A stretch of 64,000 bases of DNA. Source: Propionivibrio limicola. GTDB taxonomy: Bacteria; Pseudomonadota; Gammaproteobacteria; Burkholderiales; Rhodocyclaceae. The stretch covers positions 1 to 64,000 of the forward strand of contig NZ_SSSR01000013.1 of assembly GCF_009469695.1 (NCBI RefSeq), written 5' to 3'. Of the stretch, positions 17,863-27,473 are shown in pieces; the first letter of the stretch is position 1, and every line of letters begins with the position of its first letter. The notes below the pieces were generated by a model. That model searched no databases. It had not been told where the DNA came from and saw only the letters and a program-made list of their open reading frames with translations. Made by a program: the position numbers and the translations under genes.

Positions 17863-19286
17863 GACGATCCTGCCATGCGTGGGTCGAAAGCATCGCGCAC
17901 CGCATCGGCGAGCAGGTTGGCGGCGAGCACCAGCGCGAACATGAAGGTGAAGGCCGAGGCCAGCGACCACCAGACCATCGGCTCGCGCGCCAGCTCCATG
18001 CGCGCATTGTTGATCATCGTGCCGAAGCTGATCATGCTCGGATCGACGCCGATGCCGACGTAGGACAGCACCGCTTCAGCCAGCACCAGCCCGGAAAAAT
18101 CCATGACCAGCGCAATGATGATGATGTGCATCAGATTCGGCATGATGTGGCGCAACAGGATACGGAAATCCGCAACGCCGAACGCCTGTGCCGCCTGGAT
18201 GTATTCCAGCTCACGCAACTTCAGCGTCTCGCCGCGCAGCAGACGGCACAGGCCGGTCCAGCTCGTCAGTCCAAGAATGAAACACAGCGCCAGCAAGCGC
18301 AGGTCGGCGCGCTCGGCGGCGGTGGCGAACCATTGCGGATGCGTGTCGATGACCACCTGCATCATCAGCACGGCGGCGGCGATCAGCAGCACGCCGGGGA
18401 TCGAAGAAAGCGTGGTGTAGAGGTACTGGATCACGTCATCGACCCAGCCACGGAAGTAACCGGCAAGGATGCCCAGCCCGATGGCCAGCGGCAGCGTCAC
18501 CAGCGTTGTCACCAGCCCGATCACCAGCGCCGTGCGCACGCTCTTGAGGATTTGATAGAAGACGTCCTGCCCGACCTTGTCGGTGCCGAAGACGTGGTAA
18601 TCGACACACAGGAAAAGCACCGGCAGCAGCGTCAGCAACAGCACGCCGAGCGTCACCAGCACGGCGTTCCAGGCGAATTCCGTTTCGCCGCGCCAAAGGT
18701 TGCGCCATGCGCGACCGACCGTAACCCGTCCTCGGCGAGCCACAAAACACGCGGCGCCCAGCGATACCACGGCCAGAATCCCGAGTGCGAAAGTTTCCGC
18801 CGTCAGCACACGAGTTAGCACGTCGCCATCGCGCGTGCCCTCTTCCTCGCCCAGATGTAACCCGCCGAACTTCAGGCGCGGAAACTCGCGCGTCGTCTGC
18901 ACGCGACCATCGGCCCCGCGCACTTCGATTGACTCCTTGGCGTAAGCCCGCGTCGCCAGCGGCGCCGAATAGGTTTTTTCGTTGCGCGAGCGCAGCGGTT
19001 CGGCGATGGCGTCGAGCGCCGAAAGCACTTCGATCGCATAGGCCGCCGGCTGGCCTAGATCGCCATTTTCAAGACGCGGCCGGTAGTGCAACGAATCGAG
19101 CAATCCGACCAGAACGAAAGCTGCCAGCACCGTCGCCGACGCCATCCCCGGCCGACTGCGCCCAACCCGCCGCCAGGCCGCCCGCAACGGCGGATTGCGC
19201 CACGACAACACACCGAGCACCGCGCCGGCCAGCACCAGCAGCCAGATCAACAGGTCGGACCAAAGGAGGATGGGAAGCAAAGTCAT
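17859..19286 (-). CDS. Peptide-type ABC transporter permease (DppC/YejE-like, long form)
   Basis: The second inner-membrane permease of the transporter, 475 aa. Two N-terminal hydrophobic segments (about 5-25 and 45-63) flank a region that leads into a periplasmic insert of roughly 100 residues. The usual five- to six-helix permease core follows (about 240-465), with the cytoplasmic EAA-type loop (ELEYIQAAQAFGV). The size exceeds the 300-350 aa typical of DppC and is closer to long YejE-like forms. The ATG at 19286 has no clear ribosome site; immediately upstream lies a hairpin repeat (19294-19395) that separates it from the other permease gene. Downstream it overlaps the ATPase gene by 4 bp. 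Confidence 0.88.
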   Translation of the reverse strand: MTLLPILLWSDLLIWLLVLAGAVLGVLSWRNPPLRAAWRRVGRSRPGMASATVLAAFVLVGLLDSLHYRPRLENGDLGQPAAYAIEVLSALDAIAEPLRSRNEKTYSAPLATRAYAKESIEVRGADGRVQTTREFPRLKFGGLHLGEEEGTRDGDVLTRVLTAETFALGILAVVSLGAACFVARRGRVTVGRAWRNLWRGETEFAWNAVLVTLGVLLLTLLPVLFLCVDYHVFGTDKVGQDVFYQILKSVRTALVIGLVTTLVTLPLAIGLGILAGYFRGWVDDVIQYLYTTLSSIPGVLLIAAAVLMMQVVIDTHPQWFATAAERADLRLLALCFILGLTSWTGLCRLLRGETLKLRELEYIQAAQAFGVADFRILLRHIMPNLMHIIIIALVMDFSGLVLAEAVLSYVGIGVDPSMISFGTMINNARMELAREPMVWWSLASAFTFMFALVLAANLLADAVRDAFDPRMAGSS

Positions 19287-19293
19287 GAAAAGC

Positions 19294-19395
19294 GAACCAC
19301 CAAGTCACCAAGGCACCAAGTTTCACCAAGAAAAACCTTGAAAGACTTTTGCTTTTCTTGGTGCCTCTTTGTGTTCTTGGTGGCTTGGTGGTGAA
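19294..19395. repeat. CACCAAG-type long hairpin repeat between permease genes
   Basis: The left arm has iterated CACCAAG heptamers (ACCACCAAG, TCACCAAG, GCACCAAG, TTTCACCAAG). The right arm has the complementary CTTGGTG units ending CTTGGTGGCTTGGTGGT. The whole element can fold into a hairpin of about 100 nt. A second copy lies at 23914-24010. It fills the 114-bp gap between two permease genes. Confidence 0.88.
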
Positions 19396-19400
19396 GATTT

Positions 19401-20378
19401 TTACTCAAAACGAATCCTCGGATCGACGAAGGTATAGGAAATATCGGTCAGGATCAGCCCGACGATGTAGAGCACCGAGCCGATGAAAACCATCGCCCGC
19501 ACCACGGCGAAGTCCTGTGCGTTGATCGCGTCGATGGTGTAACTGCCGAGGCCGGGGATGCCGAAGAACGACTCGGTGAGCAGCGAGCCCATGAACAGCA
19601 GCGGGATCACCACGACGACGCCGGTCAGAATCGGAATCATGGCGTTCCTCAGCACATGGCGGAACAGCACAGTGATTTCGGAAAGCCCCTTGGCGCGCGC
19701 CGTGCGCACGTAATCCTTGCCGATTTCCTCCAGAAAAATCGTCCGGTACCAGCGCGCCGACGAGCCGATGCCGGAAATCACGCCGATCAGCACCGGCAAA
19801 ATCAGAAACTTCCATGCATCCAGCCCGGCTGTGTAGCCCGAAATCGGCACCAGCCGCCACAGCTTGCTGATCAGATACTGCCCGCCAATGATGTAGAACA
19901 GCCCGGAAATCGACATCATCGCCACGCACAGCACGACGCCCCAGAAGTCGAGATAGGTCGCACGGAAAAACGCCAGCAACAGCGCGAAGCTCACCGTGAC
20001 GAACAGCCCGAGAATGAAAGTCGGCAAGGCAATCGCCAGCGACGGCCCCATGCGCGACGTAATTTCCTTGGTGATGTCGCGCCCATCTTCGGCGCGCCCG
20101 AAGTCGCCGACGAACATGCGCGCCGACTTGGAAAAGAAGATGGTATCGGTGACCACGTCGACACCCGGCGCCTTCGCATTCACGAACAACGGCTTGTCGT
20201 AACCGCGCTCCGCCTTCCATTTTTCGATGGCCTCCGCCGTCACGCGCTTGACGCCCAACTGCATGCGCGCCATGTCGTCCGGCGTATTGACGATGAAGAA
20301 CAAAGCGAAGGTAATGAGGTTTACGCCGATCAGGATCGGGATGGCGTAGAGCAGGCGACGAAGAAGATAGGCAAGCAC
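19401..20378 (-). CDS. Peptide-type ABC transporter permease (DppB/YejB-like)
   Basis: An inner-membrane permease of 325 aa, normal for DppB/YejB. It has an N-terminal helix (YLLRRLLYAIPILIGVNLITF), a periplasmic segment of about 70 residues and five more helices, with the conserved loop DYVRTARAKGLSE. The start is a GTG at 20378, three bases after the stop of the DUF1016 nuclease gene. The ribosome site GGAGGGG lies inside the end of that gene. The partner substrate-binding protein is not next door: it lies at 31516-33681, beyond an inserted block of defence genes on the same strand. Confidence 0.92.
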   Translation of the reverse strand: MLAYLLRRLLYAIPILIGVNLITFALFFIVNTPDDMARMQLGVKRVTAEAIEKWKAERGYDKPLFVNAKAPGVDVVTDTIFFSKSARMFVGDFGRAEDGRDITKEITSRMGPSLAIALPTFILGLFVTVSFALLLAFFRATYLDFWGVVLCVAMMSISGLFYIIGGQYLISKLWRLVPISGYTAGLDAWKFLILPVLIGVISGIGSSARWYRTIFLEEIGKDYVRTARAKGLSEITVLFRHVLRNAMIPILTGVVVVIPLLFMGSLLTESFFGIPGLGSYTIDAINAQDFAVVRAMVFIGSVLYIVGLILTDISYTFVDPRIRFE

Positions 20379-20381
20379 GGT

Positions 20382-21419
20382 TTACAGCCCCTCCAGTTCG
20401 CGCTCGATCTGCTCGATGCTTGGCAGGCTCGTTTGCAACTCGGCAGGCAACGATTCAAGCAGTTTATATTCGGCAACACCCATCGGCTGGGTCTTGTCGC
20501 CCAAGGCGTACTCGGCGACCACTTTGTTTTTGCTTTTACAGAGCAAGAGGCCAATGGTGGGATTGTCCTGCTCGCTCTTGACCTGGCGATCCACGGCCGT
20601 CAGATAAAATCCAAGCTGCCCCAAGTGCTCGGGCTTGAACTTACCTCCCTTGAGTTCGATCACCACATAGCAGCGCAGCTTCAGGTGATAGAACAGCAGG
20701 TCGATGAAAAACTCGTCTCCGCCCACATCCAGCAGCACCTGCCGTCCGACGAACGCAAACCCCGCGCCCAACTCCAGCAGAAACTCGGTGACGTGCCTGA
20801 CCAACGCATTTTCGATTTCACGCTCCTGCGCCTCATCGGTCAGTCCCAAAAAGTCGAAACGATAAGGATCTTTCAGCGACTCACGAGCCAGGTCAGACTG
20901 CGGCTTGGGCAGGCGAGTTTCGAAGTTGGTGACCGCCGCGCCGCTGCGCTCCCGTGACCGGGTTTCGATCTGCATCACCAAGATGTTACGCGACCAGTTG
21001 TGCTCAATGGCCTTCGCGGCATACCAGCGGCGGCTTTCGCTGTCAGGCAGTTTGTCCAGCAACGCCAACTGGTGATACCAAGGCAATTGTGCAAGCACCT
21101 CTTGCACAAATTCAGAATCCGGCCACGCCTCGGCAAACGCCCGCATGTACTTGAGGTTGCGCGGCGAAAAACCCTTCATCAGCGGAAACGCATTCCGCAG
21201 ATCCAGCGCCAGCCGCTCGATCACCTTCGCGCCCCAGCCCTGCTCGGCCTGCCGCGCCAGAATATCGCGGCCGATCTGCCAGTAAAGCAGCACCAACTCG
21301 CGATTGACCGCCAGCGCGGCGCGTTGCTGGGCGGTATGGATGCGGGATTTCAGCTCGGCCAGCCAGTCGGCGTAGCCGGGAGGCGGGTTGGTGAGTTTGA
21401 CGGGTACGGTGTCAGTCAT
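20382..21419 (-). CDS. DUF1016 (YhcG-like) PD-(D/E)XK nuclease family protein
   Basis: A 345-aa protein. An N-terminal DUF1016 helical domain (about 10-160; WQIGRDIL, GWGAKVIERLA, FSPRNLKYMR) is followed by a C-terminal PD-(D/E)XK nuclease-like domain. Candidate active-site residues are the Asp in FFIDLLFYH (about 238) and Glu/Lys in VIELKGG (about 254-256). Family members occur beside restriction-modification and other defence genes; the biochemical role is largely unproven. The ATG at 21419 (MTDTVPVK) is chosen because the longer open frame upstream is low-complexity and unlike the family. It is the last gene of the defence block, 3 bp before the permease GTG and 49 bp after jetD. Confidence 0.88.
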   Translation of the reverse strand: MTDTVPVKLTNPPPGYADWLAELKSRIHTAQQRAALAVNRELVLLYWQIGRDILARQAEQGWGAKVIERLALDLRNAFPLMKGFSPRNLKYMRAFAEAWPDSEFVQEVLAQLPWYHQLALLDKLPDSESRRWYAAKAIEHNWSRNILVMQIETRSRERSGAAVTNFETRLPKPQSDLARESLKDPYRFDFLGLTDEAQEREIENALVRHVTEFLLELGAGFAFVGRQVLLDVGGDEFFIDLLFYHLKLRCYVVIELKGGKFKPEHLGQLGFYLTAVDRQVKSEQDNPTIGLLLCKSKNKVVAEYALGDKTQPMGVAEYKLLESLPAELQTSLPSIEQIERELEGL

Positions 21420-21468
21420 ACTCTGATTCCTTGTCGGAACGGGTTCTGAGAAGCGGAAATGGCCGTCA

Positions 21469-22668
21469 TTATAGGGATCCGACAACAAGGTTCGCCACGA
21501 CCGAACGGACAAACGCGAACCCCACCCGTTCCTGCTCCAGACGCAGACGCTCGCGAATCCGGTTGTCGCGCAGTTCGTCGTACAGGGCGCGCTCGGCTTC
21601 GGTGAGCATCGGCAGGTCATGGACGACGGGCTCCGGCTCTTCGCCCCACAGCGCTTGGTGCGCGAGCAGCGTCGCCCGGTCCATCAGGAACGATTCGACA
21701 TGGGCGAAGCGCCGCCGCAGTTGGTCGAGGATAGCGAAGCCGTGCGTGTCGATGTCGCCCCAGTAGTGGATCGCGCAGCGCGACAGCCATTGCGCGCCAG
21801 CCAGCGCCTCCCAGCCGTAACCGGCGCCGAAAATGACAATGGCCGATTCGGCCGGCGGAAACGCGAGGAAGTTGGTTTCGTTCTCGGTGATGAAGACGCG
21901 TTTGATCGGTGCATCAAGTCGGGCAAAGCTGGCGGCATCGAGCGTGAGATCAGGCAGGGCGACGCCCGGTAACAGGGCGATGCGTTCGTCGAGCACGCGC
22001 AGGCGGATGCGCTCCGGTTTTTCGCGAAAGCCGTAGCGTGCGGCGAAACGGCCAACGCCGGTGTACTCGCTGGCCACGGCCGACGCCGGCAGCGCGAGGT
22101 CGAACAACTCGGCGAGCACGCCGCGATGCGCTTCGATGAATTTGCTGTGGATACCGGGCAGGTCGACCTGACGCAGATAGAGGCCGGGGCGCGGATGCGC
22201 GACCATCCAGTCGACGACATCGAGCAGGCACGGCCAGTCGTCCGCGAGTTCGAGCGCCGACAACGGACGCTTGACGAGCCACGCGAGCAGCGCGGCATTC
22301 CGCTCAGCTGTTTGCGCAAACAGCGCCAGAAAACGCGCCGCTTCGCCGCGTTTGCCGATCATCGCCAACGCATCGTCGACCGTATCGAGCCAGAGCGACT
22401 GCGGCAGCCGCTGCGCGCCGAGCACGCGGTGATTGAGTTCGCGCCATTCGATGCGCAGGCGCGGCACGGCGGCGAGCGCGGCGATCCATTGGCGCACGGC
22501 GTCGAAGCGTTCGGCAAGCTCCGACGAATCCGGCCCCTTGAGCGTGAGGCGCAGCGGAAAATGGGATGAACAGCGTGATTCACCACCAACCAGCGTCCGC
22601 AACAACTCGCCTCGCTCCCAAAGGCGCGCCACCTGCGCTTTCAGATCGCTTGCCGTCGTCCAGGCCAT
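21469..22668 (-). CDS. jetD: Wadjet anti-plasmid system protein JetD (TOPRIM-like nuclease)
   Basis: The nuclease component of type I Wadjet, which cuts circular plasmid DNA extruded by JetABC. The 399-aa protein has an N-terminal DUF3322 region (WTTASDLKAQVARLWERGELL) and a C-terminal DUF2220 domain related to topoisomerase VI subunit A. Its TOPRIM-like acidic residues are visible in ITENETNFLAF (about 262) and YWGDIDTHGFAIL (about 304). The ATG at 22668 begins the family-typical N-terminus, 27 bp after the J-domain gene stop. It is separated from jetC by the J-domain gene and a repeat, an unusual gap since jetABCD are usually contiguous. Length is normal. Confidence 0.92.
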   Translation of the reverse strand: MAWTTASDLKAQVARLWERGELLRTLVGGESRCSSHFPLRLTLKGPDSSELAERFDAVRQWIAALAAVPRLRIEWRELNHRVLGAQRLPQSLWLDTVDDALAMIGKRGEAARFLALFAQTAERNAALLAWLVKRPLSALELADDWPCLLDVVDWMVAHPRPGLYLRQVDLPGIHSKFIEAHRGVLAELFDLALPASAVASEYTGVGRFAARYGFREKPERIRLRVLDERIALLPGVALPDLTLDAASFARLDAPIKRVFITENETNFLAFPPAESAIVIFGAGYGWEALAGAQWLSRCAIHYWGDIDTHGFAILDQLRRRFAHVESFLMDRATLLAHQALWGEEPEPVVHDLPMLTEAERALYDELRDNRIRERLRLEQERVGFAFVRSVVANLVVGSL

Positions 22669-22695
22669 GTCAGAACTTGAGTTTCATTGATTGGC

Positions 22696-23853
22696 TCAAA
22701 AACCGCCCAGTAGATCTCTGAACAAATCATGCGGGACATCCTGCGCCATCTCCTTCTTCATCTCCTTGAGCCAGGCCTTAATGTTCCTGATCTCGCCGAA
22801 CATCTCCAAATCCTCCTCGATCCCGCGATTCGCGGTGTGTAATTCGATGATGTCGATTTCAAGGTCGCGCAGGATCGTTCTTGGCGATAGACGTGCAAAC
22901 GGATCAATGCCGAACCGAATCTTGAATTCGCCTTCGACACGCAGATTTTCCTGCTTCAATTCGGCAACCTGCTCCTTGAGCACCTTGTTGTAATGGACAA
23001 GCCGCTCTTCGCTGATCGAATCGATGGCAGACTGGTCGATGTGTTCCAGTTCGAGTTGAAGTTCGAGCAAGGTCAGCAGGTTGTTGCTCGCATAAGCGTC
23101 GTTGACGCGCTGCATCAGCAAGGTCTTGCGCTCGCGCTCCAGAGGATCGGATTCGCGGTCCGGATGCAACGAGCTGGCCAGCTTCCGGTAAACCTCGCGG
23201 ATTGACTGGCTGACCTGTTTTTCGGCCGATTCTTTCTCTGCCTCTTTGGCCAGTTGCTTGGCCGATTTTTTCCGCGTAGCTCGACGCGCCTCCTCCGCTT
23301 CGGCCCGACTTTGCGCCATTTGCTCCATTTTCGCCTTCGCGTGCGCCAGCAATTCCTCAGGCGACATCGTGCTCGCTTCCTCGCCCAGGTCGATCCCGAG
23401 AACATCCTCCATCATCGCGTGGATGTCTTGCATGCCCTCGGCTTCCTTCCGGTCGTAATCCTCCCCGGAATGCTTGGTGTAGATCGCTTTGAGCGCCTCG
23501 TTACCTTCCCGTTGCTGGCAAAGCACCAATGCCATATCGGCGATGAACATCGAAAGAAAACTTTTCTCGGGCTTGCTCAGCCCTTTCCCGTCCCACGCGA
23601 CGTCAAGGCGATAGACCATCTTCTCCTGAAAGTCTGTAAGAGCCTCCGATAACGGCACGAATTCGCGCGTGTATTTCTCCTGATAGCGGGGAATCGCGTG
23701 CTCCCATTCCGCAAGCAACGCACGCTGCGTCCCGATTTGCTTGATCAAGGAATTGAAGGATTTTTGCGCTTTCGACAAGAGCGGTTTTTCATCGGACGAA
23801 GCAACGCCGATCGGTTGGAGGTGAGTTTTACGCACGGTTATTCGAGTGTTCAC
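22696..23853 (-). CDS. J-domain (DnaJ-like) protein embedded in the Wadjet operon
   Basis: A 385-aa soluble protein. It is rich in charged helices, with a likely coiled coil (about 165-215, alternating Ala/Lys/Glu). It then has a J-domain-like segment IREVYRKLASSLHPDRE with the HPD motif near residues 231-233. The C-terminal part (about 270-385) is helical and of unknown function. The HPD motif normally stimulates an Hsp70 (DnaK). There is no glycine-rich or zinc-finger region, so it is not DnaJ itself. It lies between jetC and jetD on the same strand, after a hairpin repeat. It could be a specific co-chaperone for the large JetABC complex or an unrelated passenger; only the J-domain call is well supported. 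Confidence 0.75.
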   Translation of the reverse strand: MNTRITVRKTHLQPIGVASSDEKPLLSKAQKSFNSLIKQIGTQRALLAEWEHAIPRYQEKYTREFVPLSEALTDFQEKMVYRLDVAWDGKGLSKPEKSFLSMFIADMALVLCQQREGNEALKAIYTKHSGEDYDRKEAEGMQDIHAMMEDVLGIDLGEEASTMSPEELLAHAKAKMEQMAQSRAEAEEARRATRKKSAKQLAKEAEKESAEKQVSQSIREVYRKLASSLHPDRESDPLERERKTLLMQRVNDAYASNNLLTLLELQLELEHIDQSAIDSISEERLVHYNKVLKEQVAELKQENLRVEGEFKIRFGIDPFARLSPRTILRDLEIDIIELHTANRGIEEDLEMFGEIRNIKAWLKEMKKEMAQDVPHDLFRDLLGGF

Positions 23854-23913
23854 TAAAAAAGAATTGGGGTGGAAGACGGCAGATATTTCTTAGCAAATGG
23901 TCCACGAAAAAGG

Positions 23914-24010
23914 CGAACCACTAAGTCACGAAGACACCAAGAAAGCACCAAGATAAATCCCTGTTTTCTTGGTAAATCTTTGTGCTCTTGGTGGCTTGGT
24001 GGTAAAGATT
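23914..24010. repeat. CACCAAG-type long hairpin repeat between jetC and the J-domain gene
   Basis: The left arm (ACCACTAAGTCACGAAGACACCAAG, in units) and the right arm (CTTGTGCTCTTGGTGGCTTGGTGGT-like) are complementary. The element is related to that at 19294-19395 and fills most of the 188-bp gap between jetC and the next gene. Confidence 0.85.
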
Positions 24011-24041
24011 TGATCCATTCCGCCCAAAATGACTACCCGTC

Positions 24042-27000
24042 TCATGGCACCGCTTCCGTTTTCCCCGCCCGGTACTCCTCGATCGACAGGGTGCGCAGGC
24101 GCGACGAGCGGCCGTCTTCGTTATGGACGAAACCGACGCTGGCGACAAAGGGTTCGATGACGTGGATTTTTTGCAGCGGGGTGACGATCAGCAGTTGCAG
24201 ATTGAGCTGCCGGAACAGCTTCAGCCCGTACTGTGTCGATTCGTCGGAACCGCGCCCGAAGGCTTCGTCGATGACCACGAAGCGGAACGAGCGCGAACGC
24301 GCGGCTCCACGCGTGTTGCCGATTTCACCCCATTCGAGACCGAACTGGTAAGCAAGGCTGGCGGCCAGCACCGTATAGGCCAGTTTCTCCTTCTGCCCAC
24401 CAGATTTTCCGCCGGAATCGGAGTAGTGCTCGTATTCGCTACCGTCCTCGCGCCAGCGCTCGCTGGCAGCGAAGAGGAACCAGTTGCGCACGTCGCAGAC
24501 CTTGGCCGTCCAGCGCCGATCCAGGTCCGACAAGCCTTCGCGCCCGCGAAACCGGTCGATAATGGCCTTGACCTGCATGAAGCGGGCTTCGGAATACTGG
24601 GCGTCTTCGTCCCCCGACGCACCGGACAAAGCGCCTTCGGTACAGGCGCGCAGTTGCGCCTGAAAGTCGCGCACGTCGGCATCGGGAGTCGGCTGCGATT
24701 CGAGCACGATGAAGCGCCCCGGGCTGTAGTCGATCTGCGTCAGCGATTCGTTGATCCGCCCGATGCGCTCCTTGATCGTTTCGCGCTCCTTCGCCAGTTG
24801 GGCGTTGAAATTGGCGATTTCGTTGATCGTATTGACGTTGAGCAGTTCCTTGAAACGCGCTTCAAAGCGCGGCAGGTCGTCACGCCCCAGTTGATCGAGC
24901 AGTTGCCGGTACTCGGCCGCCGCGTCGACGCTGGCGTCGAATTCGGCCGTTTCGAGCCTGTAGTCCTCCTTGAAGGCCGACATGGCCTTGACGATTTTTT
25001 CGGCCAGCCGCGCCAGCCGGCGCGTCTCCGCATCCATCCGCGTCTGGATGAAGTCGCGCAGTTCGTGTTCGCGCTTGTCGCAGGATTCGACAGATAGCTG
25101 ATGCTCGCCGAGTGCTTCCTCACGCAAGACCGCCAGTTGCTCGCGCGGCGCCGGGGCAATGTTCACGACGAGCGCGGCGGTCTCCTGCCGTAGCGCTTCG
25201 GCCGCTTCGGCTTTCACGCGGACGCCACCGATCTCGCCGACAAGCCGCGTCATGGCCTCCTCGCTGTCGGCCAGCGTCGTCTGCACGGCCGCGAGCTGGG
25301 CGGCGAGTTCGCGCAGCGTGTCGCTGGCACGCGCCAGCCGGTCTTTTTCTTCCTGCAGGCGGGCAATCGCCGCAGCACAAGCGCCCCAGTCAAGGTCGCG
25401 AAAATCAATGAATTCGGCCAGCGCCGCCAGCGCTTCGAGCTGCTCGCGCAACATGCGTTGCGCCGTTTGCGTTCGGGAAATATCGCCGGCGATCTTGCCG
25501 AGCTTCTGCTCGATTACTCGCTTTTGAACTTCGAGCACGGCGATCTTCGCCAGGTTGCTCCAGCCGAGAACGTAGCGGCTGGTGTCGTCGAGGCGGTGCC
25601 GGTCGTCCTTCTCGTGGCGCTCGCCGGGCGCCTTGATCTGGCCGTTCTGCGTCAGCGCGCGCGTCTCGCGGCGGAACTGTTCCGGCGTCGCACAACAGGC
25701 ATAGTTGAAGCGGTGCGCCAGTTCGCGTTCGAGCCAGCCGAAGAAGGCCGAATCGTCCTTGATCTCCAGCTTGACGACGAGGGAATCGGGGTGCAACGCC
25801 GGCAATTCGTCGGCGCGCACGCCCCGGATGCGGAAATACACGAGCCGCCCCGCCAGATGAGTGCGGTCGACCCACGCCGCCACCGCCGCGTAATGGGCGT
25901 CGGGCACCAGCAAGGCGAGCGCGAAATTGTGCAGCACGCGCTCGATCGCGCCTTCCCAGACGCGTGCCTCCTCGCGCACGCGCAACAACTCGCCGGCAAA
26001 CGGCATCGCGGCGACGTCAATCCCGATGGTTTCGCACAGCGCGGCGCGCATCGCCACCTGCGCCGCCGGGATGTTGGACAGCCGCGTCTTGAGACTGTTG
26101 ATTTCGGCGCGCAGCGCGTCGTGCTCACGTTTGCCGTCGCGCAGGGCGACGCCCCATTCCATCACCCGATTCTGGAGGTCGGCTTCCTGCTGCGCCAAGG
26201 CTTCGCGGCGCGCACCGGCCGCCTGACGCAACGCGGCGAAGGCCGGCTCGTCGGTGATCGCCGGCTCGTCCAGCTTGTCGAGCAAGGCGGAAAAACGCTC
26301 GGCGCGTTGCTGGCGGCGGGTACGCTCGCGCTCCTGCTCGCGGATTTCCGCTGCCAGTTGTTCGATCCGGTCGCCGCCCTGTTCGGCCACGGCACGCTTC
26401 AGGCGATCTTCCTCGCGCCGCTGGGTGTCGCGCTGCTCGGCGAGGCGATCGCGTTGCGTCGTCAGGCGTTCGCCATCGGCGGCGAGCAGTTGCAAACGCC
26501 GGTCGATGAAGCCGAGCTTGAGTTCGGCGAAATAGGGCTTGAGCGCCTCGCGGCAGGCGCGCAGGGCGTCGATTTCCGCCGAGAGCCGCTGGTGCTGGTC
26601 GCAATCGGCGACAAGCGGCGTAAGTAGTTCCACTTGGCGCTTGGCCTTGAGCACGGCTTCGTGCGCGCGATTCAAGTCGTCGAAGTGCCCGATCAGCGCG
26701 CCAATGCGCGGCGCGTTGTCGAACGGTTCGAGCATGTGGCCGCGCACGAAGTCGGTCAGGTTGCCGACCGACTTCATCGAAACCGTCTGGTGAAAGAGTT
26801 CCAGCGCTTGTTCACCGTCATTCCCCATGCCCCGCCCGACGCCAAGGCGACGCCGGAACCAGGCGCCATAGGGCGGAAAGCTGTCCTCGATCTGGGCGCC
26901 GAGTCCGCGCAGCTTGCGCCGCAGCCGGGTGATATCAGCGCCGAAATTCGAGAAATGCTCGGCAATCGACAGCTCGCGTTCAGCACCAAGGAAGAAGCGC

Positions 27001-27473
27001 GCCGGTTGCCCTTGCGCTTCCTTCATCCAGAACACCTGCGCCAGTGTCACCGTCTGGTCGTAGCCGGCGTTGCGGAAGACGCCAAGGATCACCGAGTAGC
27101 TGCTGTTGTCGCGCAGCGCCACCGGTTTGGCGGCGCCGGTCACTTCGTTGCGTTCCGACTTGTAATGGCCGAGTACGTAGGAGCGCAGCGTGCGTTCGCG
27201 GGCATCGGCGCCAGCCGCCTTGTTGTAGGCGATGCGCTGCGCCGGTACGAGCAGGGTGGTCAGCGCGTCGACGAGCGTCGATTTGCCCGAACCGATATCG
27301 CCGGTCAAGAGCGCGTTGCGTCCGTCGAGCGTCAGCGTCCATACGCGACCATCGAAGGTACCCCAGTTGAAGACTTCCAGGCGTTGCAGGCGAAAGCCGG
27401 AGAGACTCCCCTCCGCCCCGTCACCCGGAAAATCCAGCTCGCCGCTCGGTGCATCAAACGCCTTATCGATCAC
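24042..27473 (-). CDS. jetC: Wadjet protein JetC (SMC/MukB-like ATPase)
   Basis: The SMC motor of type I Wadjet; it extrudes DNA loops and senses small circular DNA. The 1143-aa protein has a Walker A in [10 protein letters not shown] (about 58-67). Long coiled-coil arms (about 230-470 and 620-880) surround a hinge-like region. The C-terminal head has the ABC signature KSGGQKEKL (near 1024) and Walker [14 protein letters not shown] (near 1067). The start is taken as GTG 27473, with GGAG six bases upstream; it overlaps the end of jetB by 11 bp. A longer open frame would run through jetB in another frame and encodes low-complexity residues, so it is rejected. All ATPase motifs are intact, suggesting a working protein. 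Confidence 0.92.
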   Translation of the reverse strand: MIDKAFDAPSGELDFPGDGAEGSLSGFRLQRLEVFNWGTFDGRVWTLTLDGRNALLTGDIGSGKSTLVDALTTLLVPAQRIAYNKAAGADARERTLRSYVLGHYKSERNEVTGAAKPVALRDNSSYSVILGVFRNAGYDQTVTLAQVFWMKEAQGQPARFFLGAERELSIAEHFSNFGADITRLRRKLRGLGAQIEDSFPPYGAWFRRRLGVGRGMGNDGEQALELFHQTVSMKSVGNLTDFVRGHMLEPFDNAPRIGALIGHFDDLNRAHEAVLKAKRQVELLTPLVADCDQHQRLSAEIDALRACREALKPYFAELKLGFIDRRLQLLAADGERLTTQRDRLAEQRDTQRREEDRLKRAVAEQGGDRIEQLAAEIREQERERTRRQQRAERFSALLDKLDEPAITDEPAFAALRQAAGARREALAQQEADLQNRVMEWGVALRDGKREHDALRAEINSLKTRLSNIPAAQVAMRAALCETIGIDVAAMPFAGELLRVREEARVWEGAIERVLHNFALALLVPDAHYAAVAAWVDRTHLAGRLVYFRIRGVRADELPALHPDSLVVKLEIKDDSAFFGWLERELAHRFNYACCATPEQFRRETRALTQNGQIKAPGERHEKDDRHRLDDTSRYVLGWSNLAKIAVLEVQKRVIEQKLGKIAGDISRTQTAQRMLREQLEALAALAEFIDFRDLDWGACAAAIARLQEEKDRLARASDTLRELAAQLAAVQTTLADSEEAMTRLVGEIGGVRVKAEAAEALRQETAALVVNIAPAPREQLAVLREEALGEHQLSVESCDKREHELRDFIQTRMDAETRRLARLAEKIVKAMSAFKEDYRLETAEFDASVDAAAEYRQLLDQLGRDDLPRFEARFKELLNVNTINEIANFNAQLAKERETIKERIGRINESLTQIDYSPGRFIVLESQPTPDADVRDFQAQLRACTEGALSGASGDEDAQYSEARFMQVKAIIDRFRGREGLSDLDRRWTAKVCDVRNWFLFAASERWREDGSEYEHYSDSGGKSGGQKEKLAYTVLAASLAYQFGLEWGEIGNTRGAARSRSFRFVVIDEAFGRGSDESTQYGLKLFRQLNLQLLIVTPLQKIHVIEPFVASVGFVHNEDGRSSRLRTLSIEEYRAGKTEAVP

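Noticed and set aside
16597-18063. A 488-aa plus-strand frame over the ABC ATPase
   Set aside because: It runs across two genes on the opposite strand whose Walker motifs and operon overlaps are clear.
21420-21620. Upstream extension of the DUF1016 nuclease frame
   Set aside because: It would overlap jetD in another frame; the family N-terminus begins near ATG 21419.
22669-22695. A five-codon open frame (ATGAAACTCAAGTTCTGA) leading into jetD
   Set aside because: Too short to support as a gene; no ribosome site stands before it.
19294-24010. CRISPR array because of iterated CACCAAG units
   Set aside because: The units are 7-10 bp with arms that are inverted copies, not direct repeats with unique spacers; no cas gene is present.
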